64,000 bases of DNA from Deinococcus hopiensis KR-140 (GCF_900176165.1 NZ_FWWU01000009.1:2172501-2236500); one strand, 5' to 3'. Counted from the stretch's first letter, positions 25,480 to 41,066 are shown. Notes: generated by a model from the sequence alone, not told the origin. A program made the numbers and translations.

Positions 25480-25512
25480 AAAAAAGAAGAACGCCGTCAT
25501 AGACGGCGTTCT
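25480..25512 (-). terminator. Intrinsic terminator of tRNA-Ala
   Basis: On the minus strand a perfect 11-bp stem (AGAACGCCGTC, loop TAT, GACGGCGTTCT; 25512-25488) is followed by TCTTTTTT. It starts 3 nt beyond the tRNA 3' end. Confidence 0.85.
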
Positions 25513-25514
25513 GT

Positions 25515-25589
<75 letters not shown>

Positions 25590-25650
25590 TCAGCGCCGCT
25601 CAAGGTAGCAGAGTGGGCGGCCTTCCTGCAAGGGCCGCTACCATACCCCC

Positions 25651-26952
25651 ATGTTTCGCCGCCGCCCTGCCCTGCCCCCCTTTCCACCCGGAGCCCTCCT
25701 CGTGGGCGGCGCGGCCCGCGACTGGCTGAGGGGCGCGGCCCCGAAGGATTTCGACTGGGCGGCGGTGGACCCCAAGGGTGCGGCGCGGGCGACGGCGCTC
25801 CAGACGGGGGGGACAGCCTTTCCCCTGGACGAGGAACGGGGGTACTGGAGGGTGCATGCGGGTGCAGACGTTCAGCACGACTTCGTGCCGCTGCCGAAAG
25901 ACGTTACCGAGGATCTGCTGCGGCGCGACTTCACCGTCAACGCCCTGGCCCTCACGGAAACAGGGCAGGTTCTCGATCCGGCGGGTGGGCAGGCGGACCT
26001 GCGCGCCCGGCGGCTACGGATGGTATCGGAGGCGAATCTGCAGGCCGATCCTCTGCGCGCCTGGCGGGCCGCACGCTTGGAGGTGACGCTGGGCTTTCGG
26101 CAGGAGGCGGCCACGGAAGCGGCGGTGCGGCGGGTGGCGGCGGGTCTGGCGGCGGGCCTTCTTTCCCGACCTGCCCCGGAGCGGGTACGGGAGGAAGTCC
26201 ACGCCCTGCTGAGGTGTCCGGAAGCGGCGCGCGGGGTGCAGCGGTTGGAGAACCTGGGCCTGCTGAACCTGACCGTGCCGGAGCTGCGTGAGGGCATCGG
26301 GCTGACGCAGGGAGGCTTTCATCACCTGGATGTGTTCGGGCATGGGGTGGAAGCGCTGCACCAGCTGCTGTCGCGCTTTCCTGAAGCGGAGCTCTCCCTG
26401 CGCTGGGCCACCCTCCTGCACGACGTGGGCAAGCCGCGCACGCACACCGTCAACCCGGAGACGGGCCGCGCCGCCTTTCACAGCCATGACCGGGTGGGCG
26501 CAGAGCTCACCCGCGAGATTCTGACCCGCCTGACCCTCCCGGCCGCAGAGGTGGAGCGGGCCGCCGCCCTGGTCAAGGCCCACATGGTGCCTCTCCCCAG
26601 CGGTGAGCGGGAGGCGCGGCGCTTCGTTCATCGCCGCCGGGCCCTGCTGCCAGACCTGCTGAGCCTGATGCTGGCCGACCGGGAAGCGGCCCGGGGTCCC
26701 GAAAGCAGCCCGGCCACCCGTCACGCCTATGCCCTGGGAATCGAACGGGTGCTGGAGGCCCTGGAGGAGCAGCCCACCGCGCCGCCCCCCCTGCTGACGG
26801 GAGGAGACGTGATGGCGCTCCTGAAGATTGCCCCAGGGCCCGCTGTGGGCGAGGCGCTGCGAGCCTTGGCAGAGGCGCAGTCGCTCGGCGAGGTCCGAAC
26901 GTTGGAGGAGGCGCGGGCCCTGGTTCTGGCGCAGAACGCCCGCCTCCTCTAG
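25651..26952 (+). CDS. cca: CCA tRNA nucleotidyltransferase / HD-domain protein
   Basis: A protein of 433 residues from the ATG at 25651, 6 nt after TACCAT (leaderless layout). The class II nucleotidyltransferase head is present: LLVGGAARDWLRG, then DFDWAAVD, and RRDFTVNALAL (about 90-100). The RNA-binding region RAWRAARLEVTLGF follows. An HD domain lies at about 250-330 (LLHDVGKPRTHTVN, FHSHDRVGAELT). The enzyme adds 3'-terminal nucleotides to tRNA. In Deinococcus the CCA activity can be split between CC-adding and A-adding paralogues, so the exact specificity is open. Confidence 0.88.
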   Translation: MFRRRPALPPFPPGALLVGGAARDWLRGAAPKDFDWAAVDPKGAARATALQTGGTAFPLDEERGYWRVHAGADVQHDFVPLPKDVTEDLLRRDFTVNALALTETGQVLDPAGGQADLRARRLRMVSEANLQADPLRAWRAARLEVTLGFRQEAATEAAVRRVAAGLAAGLLSRPAPERVREEVHALLRCPEAARGVQRLENLGLLNLTVPELREGIGLTQGGFHHLDVFGHGVEALHQLLSRFPEAELSLRWATLLHDVGKPRTHTVNPETGRAAFHSHDRVGAELTREILTRLTLPAAEVERAAALVKAHMVPLPSGEREARRFVHRRRALLPDLLSLMLADREAARGPESSPATRHAYALGIERVLEALEEQPTAPPPLLTGGDVMALLKIAPGPAVGEALRALAEAQSLGEVRTLEEARALVLAQNARLL

Positions 26953-26990
26953 ATGCGGAGCGTCTTGTGAATTTCTTGAGCTTTCCTGGA

Positions 26991-27002
26991 GGAAGCGCTT
27001 CC
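26991..27002. promoter_or_regulatory. LacI-family type operator
   Basis: The perfect 12-bp palindrome GGAAGCGCTTCC has the central CG of LacI/MalR-type operators. It ends 2 nt before the putative -10 box TATCTT (27005-27010), so a bound repressor would block transcription of the amylase gene. Confidence 0.65.
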
Positions 27003-27018
27003 GCTATCTTGCGCGCAC

Positions 27019-28467
<1,449 letters not shown>

Positions 28468-28494
28468 GAAACCGGGCAGCAATAAGCAGAACAG

Positions 28495-28527
28495 GCGTGG
28501 CCGGAGAGGGCTCACCTCCGGCCACGC
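28495..28527. terminator. Hairpin between convergent amylase and hom genes
   Basis: A perfect 12-bp stem (GCGTGGCCGGAG, 9-nt loop, CTCCGGCCACGC) starts 27 nt after the amylase stop. It is followed by CGCTTGCCTTGTT rather than a clean T-run. It probably ends transcripts from one or both sides. Confidence 0.6.
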
Positions 28528-28614
28528 CGCTTGCCTTGTTCGGGCCCCGGGGATGTTCCGGTGCCTGCCGCGCCGCGTTGACTGTGCCGCCCTGCCTGGG
28601 AGGCGCGGCCTCCC

Positions 28615-29598
<984 letters not shown>

Positions 29599-29660
29599 GC
29601 CGGCGTTTTCTCCCCCTATACCCTGTCGCCTGCCTTCCGGTCATCTAGGGAGGGCGGCGG

Positions 29661-29666
29661 TAGACT
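29661..29666 (+). promoter_or_regulatory. TAnnnT -10 element upstream of prfA
   Basis: TAGACT lies 6 nt before the ATG of the 33-codon upstream ORF at 29673. No closer -10-like box was found before the TTG start of prfA, so this is the likely prfA promoter. Confidence 0.5.
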
Positions 29667-29672
29667 GCTTCC

Positions 29673-29774
29673 ATGATGCCTGTGTCAAGTGTGCCCGTCC
29701 TCGCCGGGTGGAGTCCGCCCTGGCCCGCCGTCCTCCTCCAACCCTCACCACGCAGAAAGAACGTGCGCCCTTGA
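29673..29774 (+). CDS. Leaderless upstream ORF coupled to prfA (33 aa)
   Basis: The ATG at 29673 follows TAGACT by 6 nt. The frame encodes 33 residues (MMPVSSVPVLAGWSPPWP...) and ends with TGA at 29772-29774, overlapping the TTG start of prfA as TTGA. The peptide has no family. The overlap would let a ribosome finishing the short ORF begin RF1 synthesis. Seen: spacing, frame and overlap. Inferred: translation and coupling. Confidence 0.5.
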   Translation: MMPVSSVPVLAGWSPPWPAVLLQPSPRRKNVRP

Positions 29775-30910
29775 GTGGGACGGGTTTACGCATCGGGCGG
29801 CTGGAGGAACTCGCGTCCGAATTCGGCCTCGTGGAGCGCGCGCTGGGCGATCCTGCGATGCTGGCCGACGCCCGCGAGTACGCGCGGCTGACCCGCCGGC
29901 ACCGTGAACTGACCCCGGTGGTCACGCTATACCGCGAGTACCAGGCGGCCCAGCGGGATCTGGCCGGAGCGCGCGAATTGCTGCAGGACCCCGACATGCG
30001 CGAACTGGCCGCAGGTGAGGTGGACAGCCTCGTGGCCCGGCTGGGTGAGCTGGAAGCCGAGCTGGAGGTGCTGCTCCTCCCCACCGACCCCGACGACGCG
30101 AAGGACGTGATTCTCGAAATTCGCGCCGGAGCAGGCGGAGCCGAGGCGGCCCTCTTCGCGGTGGACCTGCTGCGCATGTACACGCGCTATGCCGAGGGCA
30201 CAGGCCTGAAGGTGAACGTGCTCGACGCCTCGGAAAGTGACCTGGGCGGCGCGAGCAAGGTGGTGGCGGAGGTGACGGGCGACATGGCCTTCCGCGCCTT
30301 CAAGTGGGAACGCGGCGTTCACCGGGTGCAGCGGGTGCCCGCCACCGAATCCCAGGGCCGCATCCACACGAGTACGGTGACGGTCGCCGTGCTGCCCGAA
30401 GCTGAGCAGGGCGAGGTGCAGCTGGACCTGTCGGAGGTCCGCATCGACGTGTTCCGCTCCCAGGGCGCGGGCGGGCAGGGCGTGAACACCACCGACTCGG
30501 CGGTACGGGCAGTGTACCGCGCGGGCACGCCCGACGAGATCACGGTGGTGTGCCAGGACGGGCGCTCACAGATCAAGAACCGCGAAAAGGCGCTGGTGGT
30601 GCTCGCTTCACGCCTCGCCGAGCGGGAACGGGCCGCTCGGGAAGCGCGTGAACGGAGCGAGCGCGCCTCGCAGGTGGGTACGGGCGAGCGCAGCGAGAAG
30701 ATCCGCACCTACAACTATCCGCAAAACCGCGTGACCGATCACCGGCTCGAGGGCGAGCACAAGAATTTCGCCCTGGATACGGTGATGGAGGGCGGCCTCG
30801 TTCCCGTCGTCGCCCATCTGGCGCGTGACGAGCGCGAGCGGCAGCTTATGGCGCTGGGAACGGGCGATGAGGCCGCCTCCGGAGAGCGGGGCGTGTATGG
30901 GACGGCGTGA
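29771..30910 (+). CDS. prfA: Peptide chain release factor 1
   Basis: A protein of 379 residues using the TTG at 29771. No in-frame ATG lies near, and the sequence starting MSGTGLRIGRLEELASEFG has the usual RF1 N-terminus. VQRVPATESQGRIHTSTVTV is the RF1-type region. The GGQ motif (SQGAGGQGVNTTDSAVR) is at residues 234-236, and YNYPQNRVTDHRL is in domain 4. It releases peptides at UAA and UAG codons. The frame is open further upstream, but that part is antisense to hom. The stop lies inside the overlapping Nudix gene. Confidence 0.93.
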   Translation: MSGTGLRIGRLEELASEFGLVERALGDPAMLADAREYARLTRRHRELTPVVTLYREYQAAQRDLAGARELLQDPDMRELAAGEVDSLVARLGELEAELEVLLLPTDPDDAKDVILEIRAGAGGAEAALFAVDLLRMYTRYAEGTGLKVNVLDASESDLGGASKVVAEVTGDMAFRAFKWERGVHRVQRVPATESQGRIHTSTVTVAVLPEAEQGEVQLDLSEVRIDVFRSQGAGGQGVNTTDSAVRAVYRAGTPDEITVVCQDGRSQIKNREKALVVLASRLAERERAAREARERSERASQVGTGERSEKIRTYNYPQNRVTDHRLEGEHKNFALDTVMEGGLVPVVAHLARDERERQLMALGTGDEAASGERGVYGTA

Positions 30911-31400
30911 CCTGCTGGTGGCTGCCGGGGTGCTGCGGGACCGTTTCGGGCGGGTGCTGCTCGTTGGCAACGACTGGCAGGGCCTTGGACGGGTGCGCCA
31001 CACGCTGCCGGGCGGCGTCGTCGAGCCGGGCGAGACGCTGCTCGAAGCCCTCTACCGCGAGATCGCAGAAGAAACCGGCCTCAAGCTGACCGGCATCAAG
31101 CATATGGCCTACACGGTGCACATCGAGGACGAGCGCCGGGGCGAGCGCGCCATCGCCGTGGCCTTTGAGGCCACCTGGGACGGCCTCCTCAACCCCGCCG
31201 ATCCCGACGGCTTCATCGTGGAGGCCCGCTTCTGTACCCCCGACGAGGCCATTGACCTGCTGGAGTCCCCGCCCATGCGCGAGCCGCTCAGCGATTACCT
31301 CCGCACCGGGGAACCGGGCCGCTTCTACGCCTTCAAGGGCTGGGATGGGCGCGGGGGTCTACGGGTGCCGCCGCTGAAGCCCGAATCATCGGTCCGGTAG
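30897..31400 (+). CDS. Nudix hydrolase
   Basis: A protein of 167 residues from the ATG at 30897, which overlaps the end of prfA by 14 nt; GGAGAG lies about 10 nt upstream. The Nudix box is complete: GGVVEPGETLLEALYREIAEETGL (24 residues; pattern G-x5-E-x7-REIAEETGL). It hydrolyses a nucleoside-diphosphate-linked compound; the substrate cannot be told. Overlap with prfA implies co-expression. Confidence 0.9.
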   Translation: MGRRDLLVAAGVLRDRFGRVLLVGNDWQGLGRVRHTLPGGVVEPGETLLEALYREIAEETGLKLTGIKHMAYTVHIEDERRGERAIAVAFEATWDGLLNPADPDGFIVEARFCTPDEAIDLLESPPMREPLSDYLRTGEPGRFYAFKGWDGRGGLRVPPLKPESSVR

Positions 31401-31414
31401 TTCAGCAAGACGCA

Positions 31415-31457
31415 GACTTCACGCCGCCCTTGCCGCTTGGCCAGGCGGCGTGAAGTC
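31415..31457 (+). terminator. Long hairpin after the Nudix gene
   Basis: A perfect 14-bp stem (GACTTCACGCCGCC and its reverse complement, 15-nt loop) begins 14 nt after the Nudix stop. No T-run follows, so it may be a Rho-assisted terminator or an mRNA 3'-end stabiliser. Confidence 0.5.
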
Positions 31458-31512
31458 CGTCTCAAGTTGTGCCTCACGGGACAAGGTAGGCATGTGCCAT
31501 TCGGAGAAACCC

Positions 31513-31638
31513 GAAAGCATTTCTCCGAATGGCGCCGTGCGTGGAAGGGCACCCCTCACGGCACCATTCTCCTCCACGCGCATTCAAACTCGCTCGCTGG
31601 GCTCGGTCAAAAAGAAGTCCTCCTTTTGACCCATGCTC
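31513..31638 (-). repeat. MITE-like repeat, family A, copy 1
   Basis: About 126 bp that align, on the opposite strand, with 56054-56181. Long identical blocks include GGACTTCTTTTTGACCGAG and GCCCTTCCACGC. At its left end CCATTCGGAGAAA (31497-31509) and TTTCTCCGAATGG (31520-31532) form a perfect 13-bp hairpin. The right end abuts the stop codon of the anti-sigma gene. It has no coding capacity. Confidence 0.75.
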
Positions 31639-32309
31639 TAAAGTTGCTGCACGAGGATGGGCTTGGTGGTGGGCTGTGGGCTGCCTCCGGGCGGCTCCAC
31701 GCTCACGGCCACGGTGGCTCCAGGAGACAGGCCCGTGAGCAAAAAGCCCTGACCCTCGAACACCCCCAGCGGCACGGGCGTCTTGCCCTGAATCTGCCAC
31801 ATCTGGTACACACGGCCCGCCTCTGGTGGCGCGCTGAGGTGAAGGTAGGCGCGCCCACCTCCCATGCGCACCAGGTCCCCGATTCTCGCGCCATTTACCG
31901 CCAGGGGCTGGGTGACCGCACCGGGTGTTTCCGCGTACTGCCGCAGCGGATCGGCCGACGGGCGCAACGCGAACGCCAGGGCCAGCGCCGCCGCTATGCC
32001 CGCAGCACTGAGGGGCAACCAGGGTACGCGGCGCGGTGTGGACGTCTGCACCGGGGGCGAAAGGTGCAGGTTCGTTGGTGAGGCCTGCCCGCGTTCGGTG
32101 CTCAGGCGGACCATTAACCGCTCCTCCGCTCCGGCGGGCAGTTCCACCTCAGGCAGGGATTCGACCAGGGTCAGCAGGGATTCGCGCTCGGCCTGAACCC
32201 GGGCCCGCAGGGCCGGATCACGGTCCAGGGCGGCCTCCACGCGGGCCTCTTCCTCGGGGGAGAGGATGCCCAGAGCATAGGCGGTCAGGGTATCCAGATC
32301 GGCACTCAC
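31638..32309 (-). CDS. Anti-sigma factor (RskA-like)
   Basis: A protein of 223 residues starting at the GTG at 32309, overlapping the sigma factor stop (GTGA). The N-terminal domain has LTAYALGILSPEEEARVEAAL, typical of zinc-independent anti-sigma factors. A single membrane helix follows (LPLSAAGIAAALALAFAL, about residues 98-115), then an extracytoplasmic RskA-type domain (YQMWQIQGKTPVPLGVF). It holds the partner sigma factor inactive at the membrane until a signal arrives. Confidence 0.85.
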   Translation of the reverse strand: MSADLDTLTAYALGILSPEEEARVEAALDRDPALRARVQAERESLLTLVESLPEVELPAGAEERLMVRLSTERGQASPTNLHLSPPVQTSTPRRVPWLPLSAAGIAAALALAFALRPSADPLRQYAETPGAVTQPLAVNGARIGDLVRMGGGRAYLHLSAPPEAGRVYQMWQIQGKTPVPLGVFEGQGFLLTGLSPGATVAVSVEPPGGSPQPTTKPILVQQL

Positions 32310-32896
32310 GCGTGTTCACCTCCTTCCAGACCTTCGAGCAGGCCGCTGCGCCTCGCTCCACCCGCAGAGCGACTCAGGTGTCCGCGCATCTGCTCCAGCG
32401 CCGCCCGGAGGCGGGATTTGACGGTGCCCACCGGCAGGCCGGTCAGTGTTGCCAGCTCCGAATGAGAGTAGCCGCGGTAGTACGCGAGTTCAACCAGCTT
32501 ACGCTGTGAGGCGTTCAGGCCTTCCACCGCCCGCTCGGCCAGGGCGCGGTCTGTGGGATCGGCCGACTCGGTGGGCGCGTCCCACTCCTCGATTTCCAGC
32601 GCTGGGTCCGGGCGGTCACGCAGTTCTTGCAAGAAGCGGTGGTGCGCGATGCTCACCAGCCAGGTCTTGACGCTCGCCCGGGAAGGGTCGAAGCGGGCCG
32701 CGTGACGCCAGGCGTTCATAAAAGCGTCTTGCACGCAGCTCTCCACGTCGTCGCGCTGCCGAAGCATTCGGTGACCCAGCGAGTACAGCAGCCGCGCGTG
32801 GCGGCGGTGAAGCTCGCGCAGGGCCTCCTCCTGGCCTGCCGCCATCGCCCTGATCAGCGCTTCGTCGGTGGGCTCGTGTGGGAGGTCGGCAGTCAT
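32306..32896 (-). CDS. ECF-type RNA polymerase sigma factor
   Basis: A protein of 196 residues from the ATG at 32896 (MTADLPHEPTDEALIRAM). Region 2 is LRELHRRHARLLYSLGHRML, then DAFMNAWRHAARFDPSRASV and WLVSIAHHRFLQELR. Region 4 is YYRGYSHSELATLTGLPVGT, then VKSRLRAAL. It is coupled to the anti-sigma gene. The layout (SigK/RskA-like pair) indicates response to an envelope signal. The frame is open upstream, but the Ala-rich extension lacks sigma features. Confidence 0.9.
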   Translation of the reverse strand: MTADLPHEPTDEALIRAMAAGQEEALRELHRRHARLLYSLGHRMLRQRDDVESCVQDAFMNAWRHAARFDPSRASVKTWLVSIAHHRFLQELRDRPDPALEIEEWDAPTESADPTDRALAERAVEGLNASQRKLVELAYYRGYSHSELATLTGLPVGTVKSRLRAALEQMRGHLSRSAGGARRSGLLEGLEGGEHA

Positions 32897-32974
32897 GGCT
32901 GAGGTGCAGCCTACCAGCCCGCCGCGCACCGCCGCATGTGCCGTGGACTGGGCTGCCCTTAACGGCGCAAGCAC

Positions 32975-33205
32975 TCAGGCCCGGGGTGTGGTTTCAGGTA
33001 CAGACACCGCCGGGACGGTCGGCGTAGGGGGAGCTTGCGTATCCAGTTCGCGGCGCAGTTCGTCCGACACAGCGCTGGTGCTGCGCCGGAATTCACGCAG
33101 GCCCTGCCCGATGCTCTTGCCCAACTCGGGCAGCTTGCGGGGACCGAACACGATCAGAGCGACGACGAGAATGAGCAGCAGTTCTGGGGCTCCGAGGTTG
33201 GGCAT
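32975..33205 (-). CDS. tatA: Twin-arginine translocase subunit TatA/TatE
   Basis: A protein of 76 residues. AGGAGG lies 6 nt before the ATG at 33205. MPNLGAPELLLILVVALIVF is the membrane helix, followed by the invariant hinge FGPRKLPELGKSIGQGL and an amphipathic helix. TatA forms the pore for folded proteins. The gene ends 78 nt before the sigma factor gene on the same strand. A second copy lies at 56365-56694. Confidence 0.92.
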   Translation of the reverse strand: MPNLGAPELLLILVVALIVFGPRKLPELGKSIGQGLREFRRSTSAVSDELRRELDTQAPPTPTVPAVSVPETTPRA

Positions 33206-33412
33206 GGGGGTCCTCCTGGGGGACGGGGGCGGCGGGCAGAAGCCGCAGGCGAGGGCGAAAAACAGGGGCGGGTGGGGGCGTTCACCAGCGGAGGCTCGCC
33301 CTGCACTCACCCTGTTGTATGCGGGCGGCGGCGAGATTGGATCACTCTCCGGATGTGGGAAACAGCGAGGGTAAAGGCTTGCTCAACCCCGGCACAGGGG
33401 AAATGGGGACGT

Positions 33413-33418
33413 TACACT
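33413..33418 (+). promoter_or_regulatory. TAnnnT -10 element
   Basis: TACACT lies 7 nt before the GTG of the pseudouridine synthase gene at 33426; leaderless layout. Confidence 0.5.
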
Positions 33419-33425
33419 GCCCGCC

Positions 33426-34427
<1,002 letters not shown>

Positions 34428-34804
34428 GAAAGGCGAGAGCACGCCCGTCTCATTCGGACGAATCAAGCCCGGTTCAGTCATTCAGCAGGGACCAGGTTGG
34501 GGTGTTTCGGTCTCCTGACAACCGGCACCACTTCCTTTCTGAACCGGCGAAATCGGCAGCACTCCCTCCCGCGCACCCCCATTGGCCGCGTCCAACAGCA
34601 GTCCGCCCAGGTGATCTTCCTGCGCCCACCTGTGGGCGCCGTCTTGGTGTATCCGGGAAGTACGCAGTGAACTCAGGAAGGCGTGACGCGTCCGCAAACG
34701 CCGTGTCCCGGTCCTGCCGGTCGTCAGGACTGGCCCCTCCAAGACCCGCCGGAGTCTGACGCATTCCGACACCCATGGAGCGGCGATACACCCCACCACA
34801 TCTC
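34428..34804. other. Intergenic region before the DEAD-box helicase promoter
   Basis: 377 bases without a convincing gene. On the minus strand short protein-like stretches in shifting frames (for example HRWAQEDHLGGLLLDAANG and FTAYFPDTPRRRPQVGAG) suggest a decayed gene, but I cannot name it. Confidence 0.35.
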
Positions 34805-34833
34805 TTGCAATTTCTCCTCTGTAGGTGTACACT
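34805..34833 (+). promoter_or_regulatory. Sigma-70 type promoter of the DEAD-box helicase transcript
   Basis: TTGCAA (34805-34810) and TACACT (34828-34833) are spaced by exactly 17 bp. Transcription should begin around 34840, next to the GTG of the upstream ORF at 34842 and about 120 nt before the helicase ATG. Confidence 0.65.
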
Positions 34834-34841
34834 TTGTATTC

Positions 34842-36769
<1,928 letters not shown>

Positions 36770-36786
36770 ACCCTCCTTCTCAAGAT

Positions 36787-36813
36787 GCCCCTGCCGTGAG
36801 GTGGGGGCGTTTT
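36787..36813 (+). terminator. Putative terminator of the DEAD-box helicase gene
   Basis: GCCCC (36787-36791) can pair with GGGGC (36804-36808), followed by GTTTTG, 18 nt after the stop codon. The stem is short and the T-run weak. Confidence 0.45.
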
Positions 36814-36855
36814 GCCGCCTCCAAACACCCGCTTGTTTTCCTGCCCTGAGGCGTG

Positions 36856-36869
36856 GGCGTCTAGACGCC
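36856..36869. promoter_or_regulatory. Palindrome upstream of the ilv leader promoter
   Basis: GGCGTCTAGACGCC is a perfect 14-bp palindrome 27 bp upstream of the ilv -10 box (36897-36902). It would overlap the -35 region, so it could be a repressor or activator site for the ilv operon. Confidence 0.4.
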
Positions 36870-36896
36870 TCTCCCCCACCGCCGGCGCCCACCTCT

Positions 36897-36902
36897 TAAG
36901 GT
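36897..36902 (+). promoter_or_regulatory. TAnnnT -10 element of the ilv operon
   Basis: TAAGGT ends 6 nt before the leader-peptide ATG at 36909, the same spacing as in the leu and asd leaders. Transcription should start at or next to that ATG. Confidence 0.55.
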
Positions 36903-36908
36903 AAGGGC

Positions 36909-36968
36909 ATGGCGGCACGTTCCATTCTCGTGGTGGTACTTATTGGCTCTGGGGATTCCGGCAGCTAG
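36909..36968 (+). CDS. ilv operon leader peptide (19 aa)
   Basis: The peptide is MAARSILVVVLIGSGDSGS: residues 6-12 are Ile-Leu-Val-Val-Val-Leu-Ile, an uninterrupted run of the three amino acids whose synthesis ilvBNC serves. A terminator hairpin with a T-run follows 27 nt later, and ilvB starts at 37169. This is the classical architecture of transcription attenuation: ribosomes stalled for branched-chain aminoacyl-tRNA prevent termination. The ATG is 6 nt from the -10 box, so the leader mRNA should be leaderless. Direct observation: sequence and order; regulation inferred by analogy with ilv leaders. Confidence 0.8.
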   Translation: MAARSILVVVLIGSGDSGS

Positions 36969-36995
36969 GTGCCCACGCACGTACCGCACCGAAGT

Positions 36996-37025
36996 CCCCC
37001 GCCCGAAGCAGAGGCGGGGGTTTTT
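36996..37025 (+). terminator. ilv attenuator terminator with competing pairing
   Basis: CCCCCGCC (36996-37003) pairs with GGCGGGGG (37013-37020), followed by TTTTT (37021-37025). GGGGA at 36951-36955, immediately after the Ile/Leu/Val codons, can instead pair with TCCCC (36995-36999) and disrupt the stem. GGTGC/GCACC (36968-36972 with 36987-36991) is a further possible hairpin. Confidence 0.78.
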
Positions 37026-37168
37026 CATACGAAGGAGTCGTGAGGGATGACGGGAAGTCGGGAACAACAATGTCAGGAGACGGTCTACGGAAAGCCGGTT
37101 CTCCGCGCCGCTTCGCCTATGGGTGAATTTGGCGCGCAGCTTTTGAGCAGGGCGGGGAGGAAGGGCGC

Positions 37169-38904
<1,736 letters not shown>

Positions 38905-38908
<4 letters not shown>

Positions 38909-39513
38909 CTGCCCCCACCCAGCAAGACCATCTGGTGTCCGCCCTCGTGCGCGATGAACCGCGCGTACTCACGCGTATCACCGCCCTCTTCGGACGGCGC
39001 GGTTACAACATCAAGAGCCTCTCGGTGGGCTCCACCGAACACCCCGGCATGAGCCGCATGACCTTCGTGGTCACCGGGGACCGGGGCGTGGTGGAACAGG
39101 CGATGCGGCAACTGGAAAAGCTGCACGACGTGGTGAAGATCATCGACCACAGCCTTGAAAAGTATGTGGACCGCGAGCTGGTGCTTGTCAAAGTTGCCAT
39201 CACCGCCGAGAACCGCGTGGAGGTGCGGCACATTGCCGAGGACTTCCGCGCCCGTATCGTGGATGTGGGCCGCCACGCCCTGACCTTCGAGGTGACGGGC
39301 GACGAGGGCAAAATTACCGCCTTTATCGAGCAGATGCGCCCCTTTGGCATCATCGAGACGATGCGGACCGGCCGTGTGGCCCTGACGCGGGGTTCCAATG
39401 CTGATATCCCCAGCCACGTCTACCACGAGGGCCAGACCGAGGCCCTGCGCCCCACCGCCCAGGGCCTGGAGCCGAGGGAAGTGAAGGCGGGGAGCGTGCC
39501 GAACCTCTTTTAG
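38905..39513 (+). CDS. ilvN: Acetolactate synthase, small (regulatory) subunit
   Basis: A protein of 202 residues, start overlapping ilvB (ATGA). The N-terminal ACT domain (LVSALVRDEPRVLTRITALF, then RRGYNIKSLSVG; about residues 10-80) binds valine for feedback inhibition. The C-terminal domain has VEVRHIAEDFRARIVDVG and the FGIIETMRTGRVALTRG ending. A 40-residue tail goes beyond the usual IlvN/IlvH end. It activates and regulates IlvB. Confidence 0.94.
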
Positions 39514-39670
39514 CAGAGGGACGAGAGCAGAGGGCGCGGGTTTGTTCCCGCTCTTCCCAGGCTCCCCTGGGGCTGGCGAAACGACGAATCAGCGTTTGCT
39601 GTCTTTTCGGCCCTCTGTCCCGCCTAGCCCACATTCCCACTTCACCCGCCCTTTATAGGAGAATCCCCCA

Positions 39671-40681
<1,011 letters not shown>

Positions 40682-40697
40682 GGCGCAGCCAGCTTTC

Positions 40698-40731
40698 AGC
40701 GGTCAGCTTCTCTGAGGAGCTGGCCGCTTTA
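40698..40731 (+). terminator. Terminator after ilvC
   Basis: AGCGGTCAGCT (40698-40708) pairs with AGCTGGCCGCT (40718-40728), 11 bp with one G-U, followed by TTTACC. It begins 17 nt after the ilvC stop. Confidence 0.65.
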
Positions 40732-40911
40732 CCATCCCCCACGTCGGAACCGTTTCTGGGCCAGCGCGCCGCCCCCGCCTGGGTGGGGGGCGCAAGCGTG
40801 GAAGAAGGGCCAGCCCTGCGTGCCGGACCTGACGGGCATGGGCGCGCGCAGGGTGGAGGAACCGCGCGGCGCGGCGAATGAAAACGCACGGGGCTGCTGC
40901 AGAAGTCCGGC

Positions 40912-41066
40912 GTTACCCGCATAAGGATTCGGGTTCATCCGTGATGAGATCACGGATGAACCCGGGCGGACGCGCAACGCTGCGCCGCAGAGGGGCAGGA
41001 AAAACGGTGACGCACAGGCGTGGAATCACCGGAACGGAGCCGGGGGACAGAACGGATGATAAACCG
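40912..41066 (-). repeat. Dispersed repeat family B, copy 1
   Basis: Read on the minus strand it shares with 51580-51712 and 52690-52825 the order: CATCCGTTC-like block, the core TCACCGTTTTTCCTGC (here 41010-40995), a hairpin and CCGAATCCTTATGCGGG. The hairpin here is GGGTTCATCCGTGAT / ATCACGGATGAACCC (40931-40945, 40949-40963), 15 bp and perfect. It has no coding capacity and fills the space between ilvC and the next gene. Confidence 0.7.

Noticed and set aside
1..25514. Second attachment site (copy of the tRNA-Ala 3' end)
   Set aside because: Scanning for the T-arm and acceptor sequence found no second copy in the window, so the left end of the element is not placed here.
29599..29672. Threonine leader before homoserine dehydrogenase
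   Set aside because: The minus strand upstream of hom has only a short ORF (MEAVYRRPP) without Thr or Met codons in a run, and no terminator.
39514..39670. Separate attenuator before ilvC
   Set aside because: A small hairpin is present (GCGGG...CCCGC near 39540) but no short ORF rich in Ile, Leu or Val and no T-run follow.
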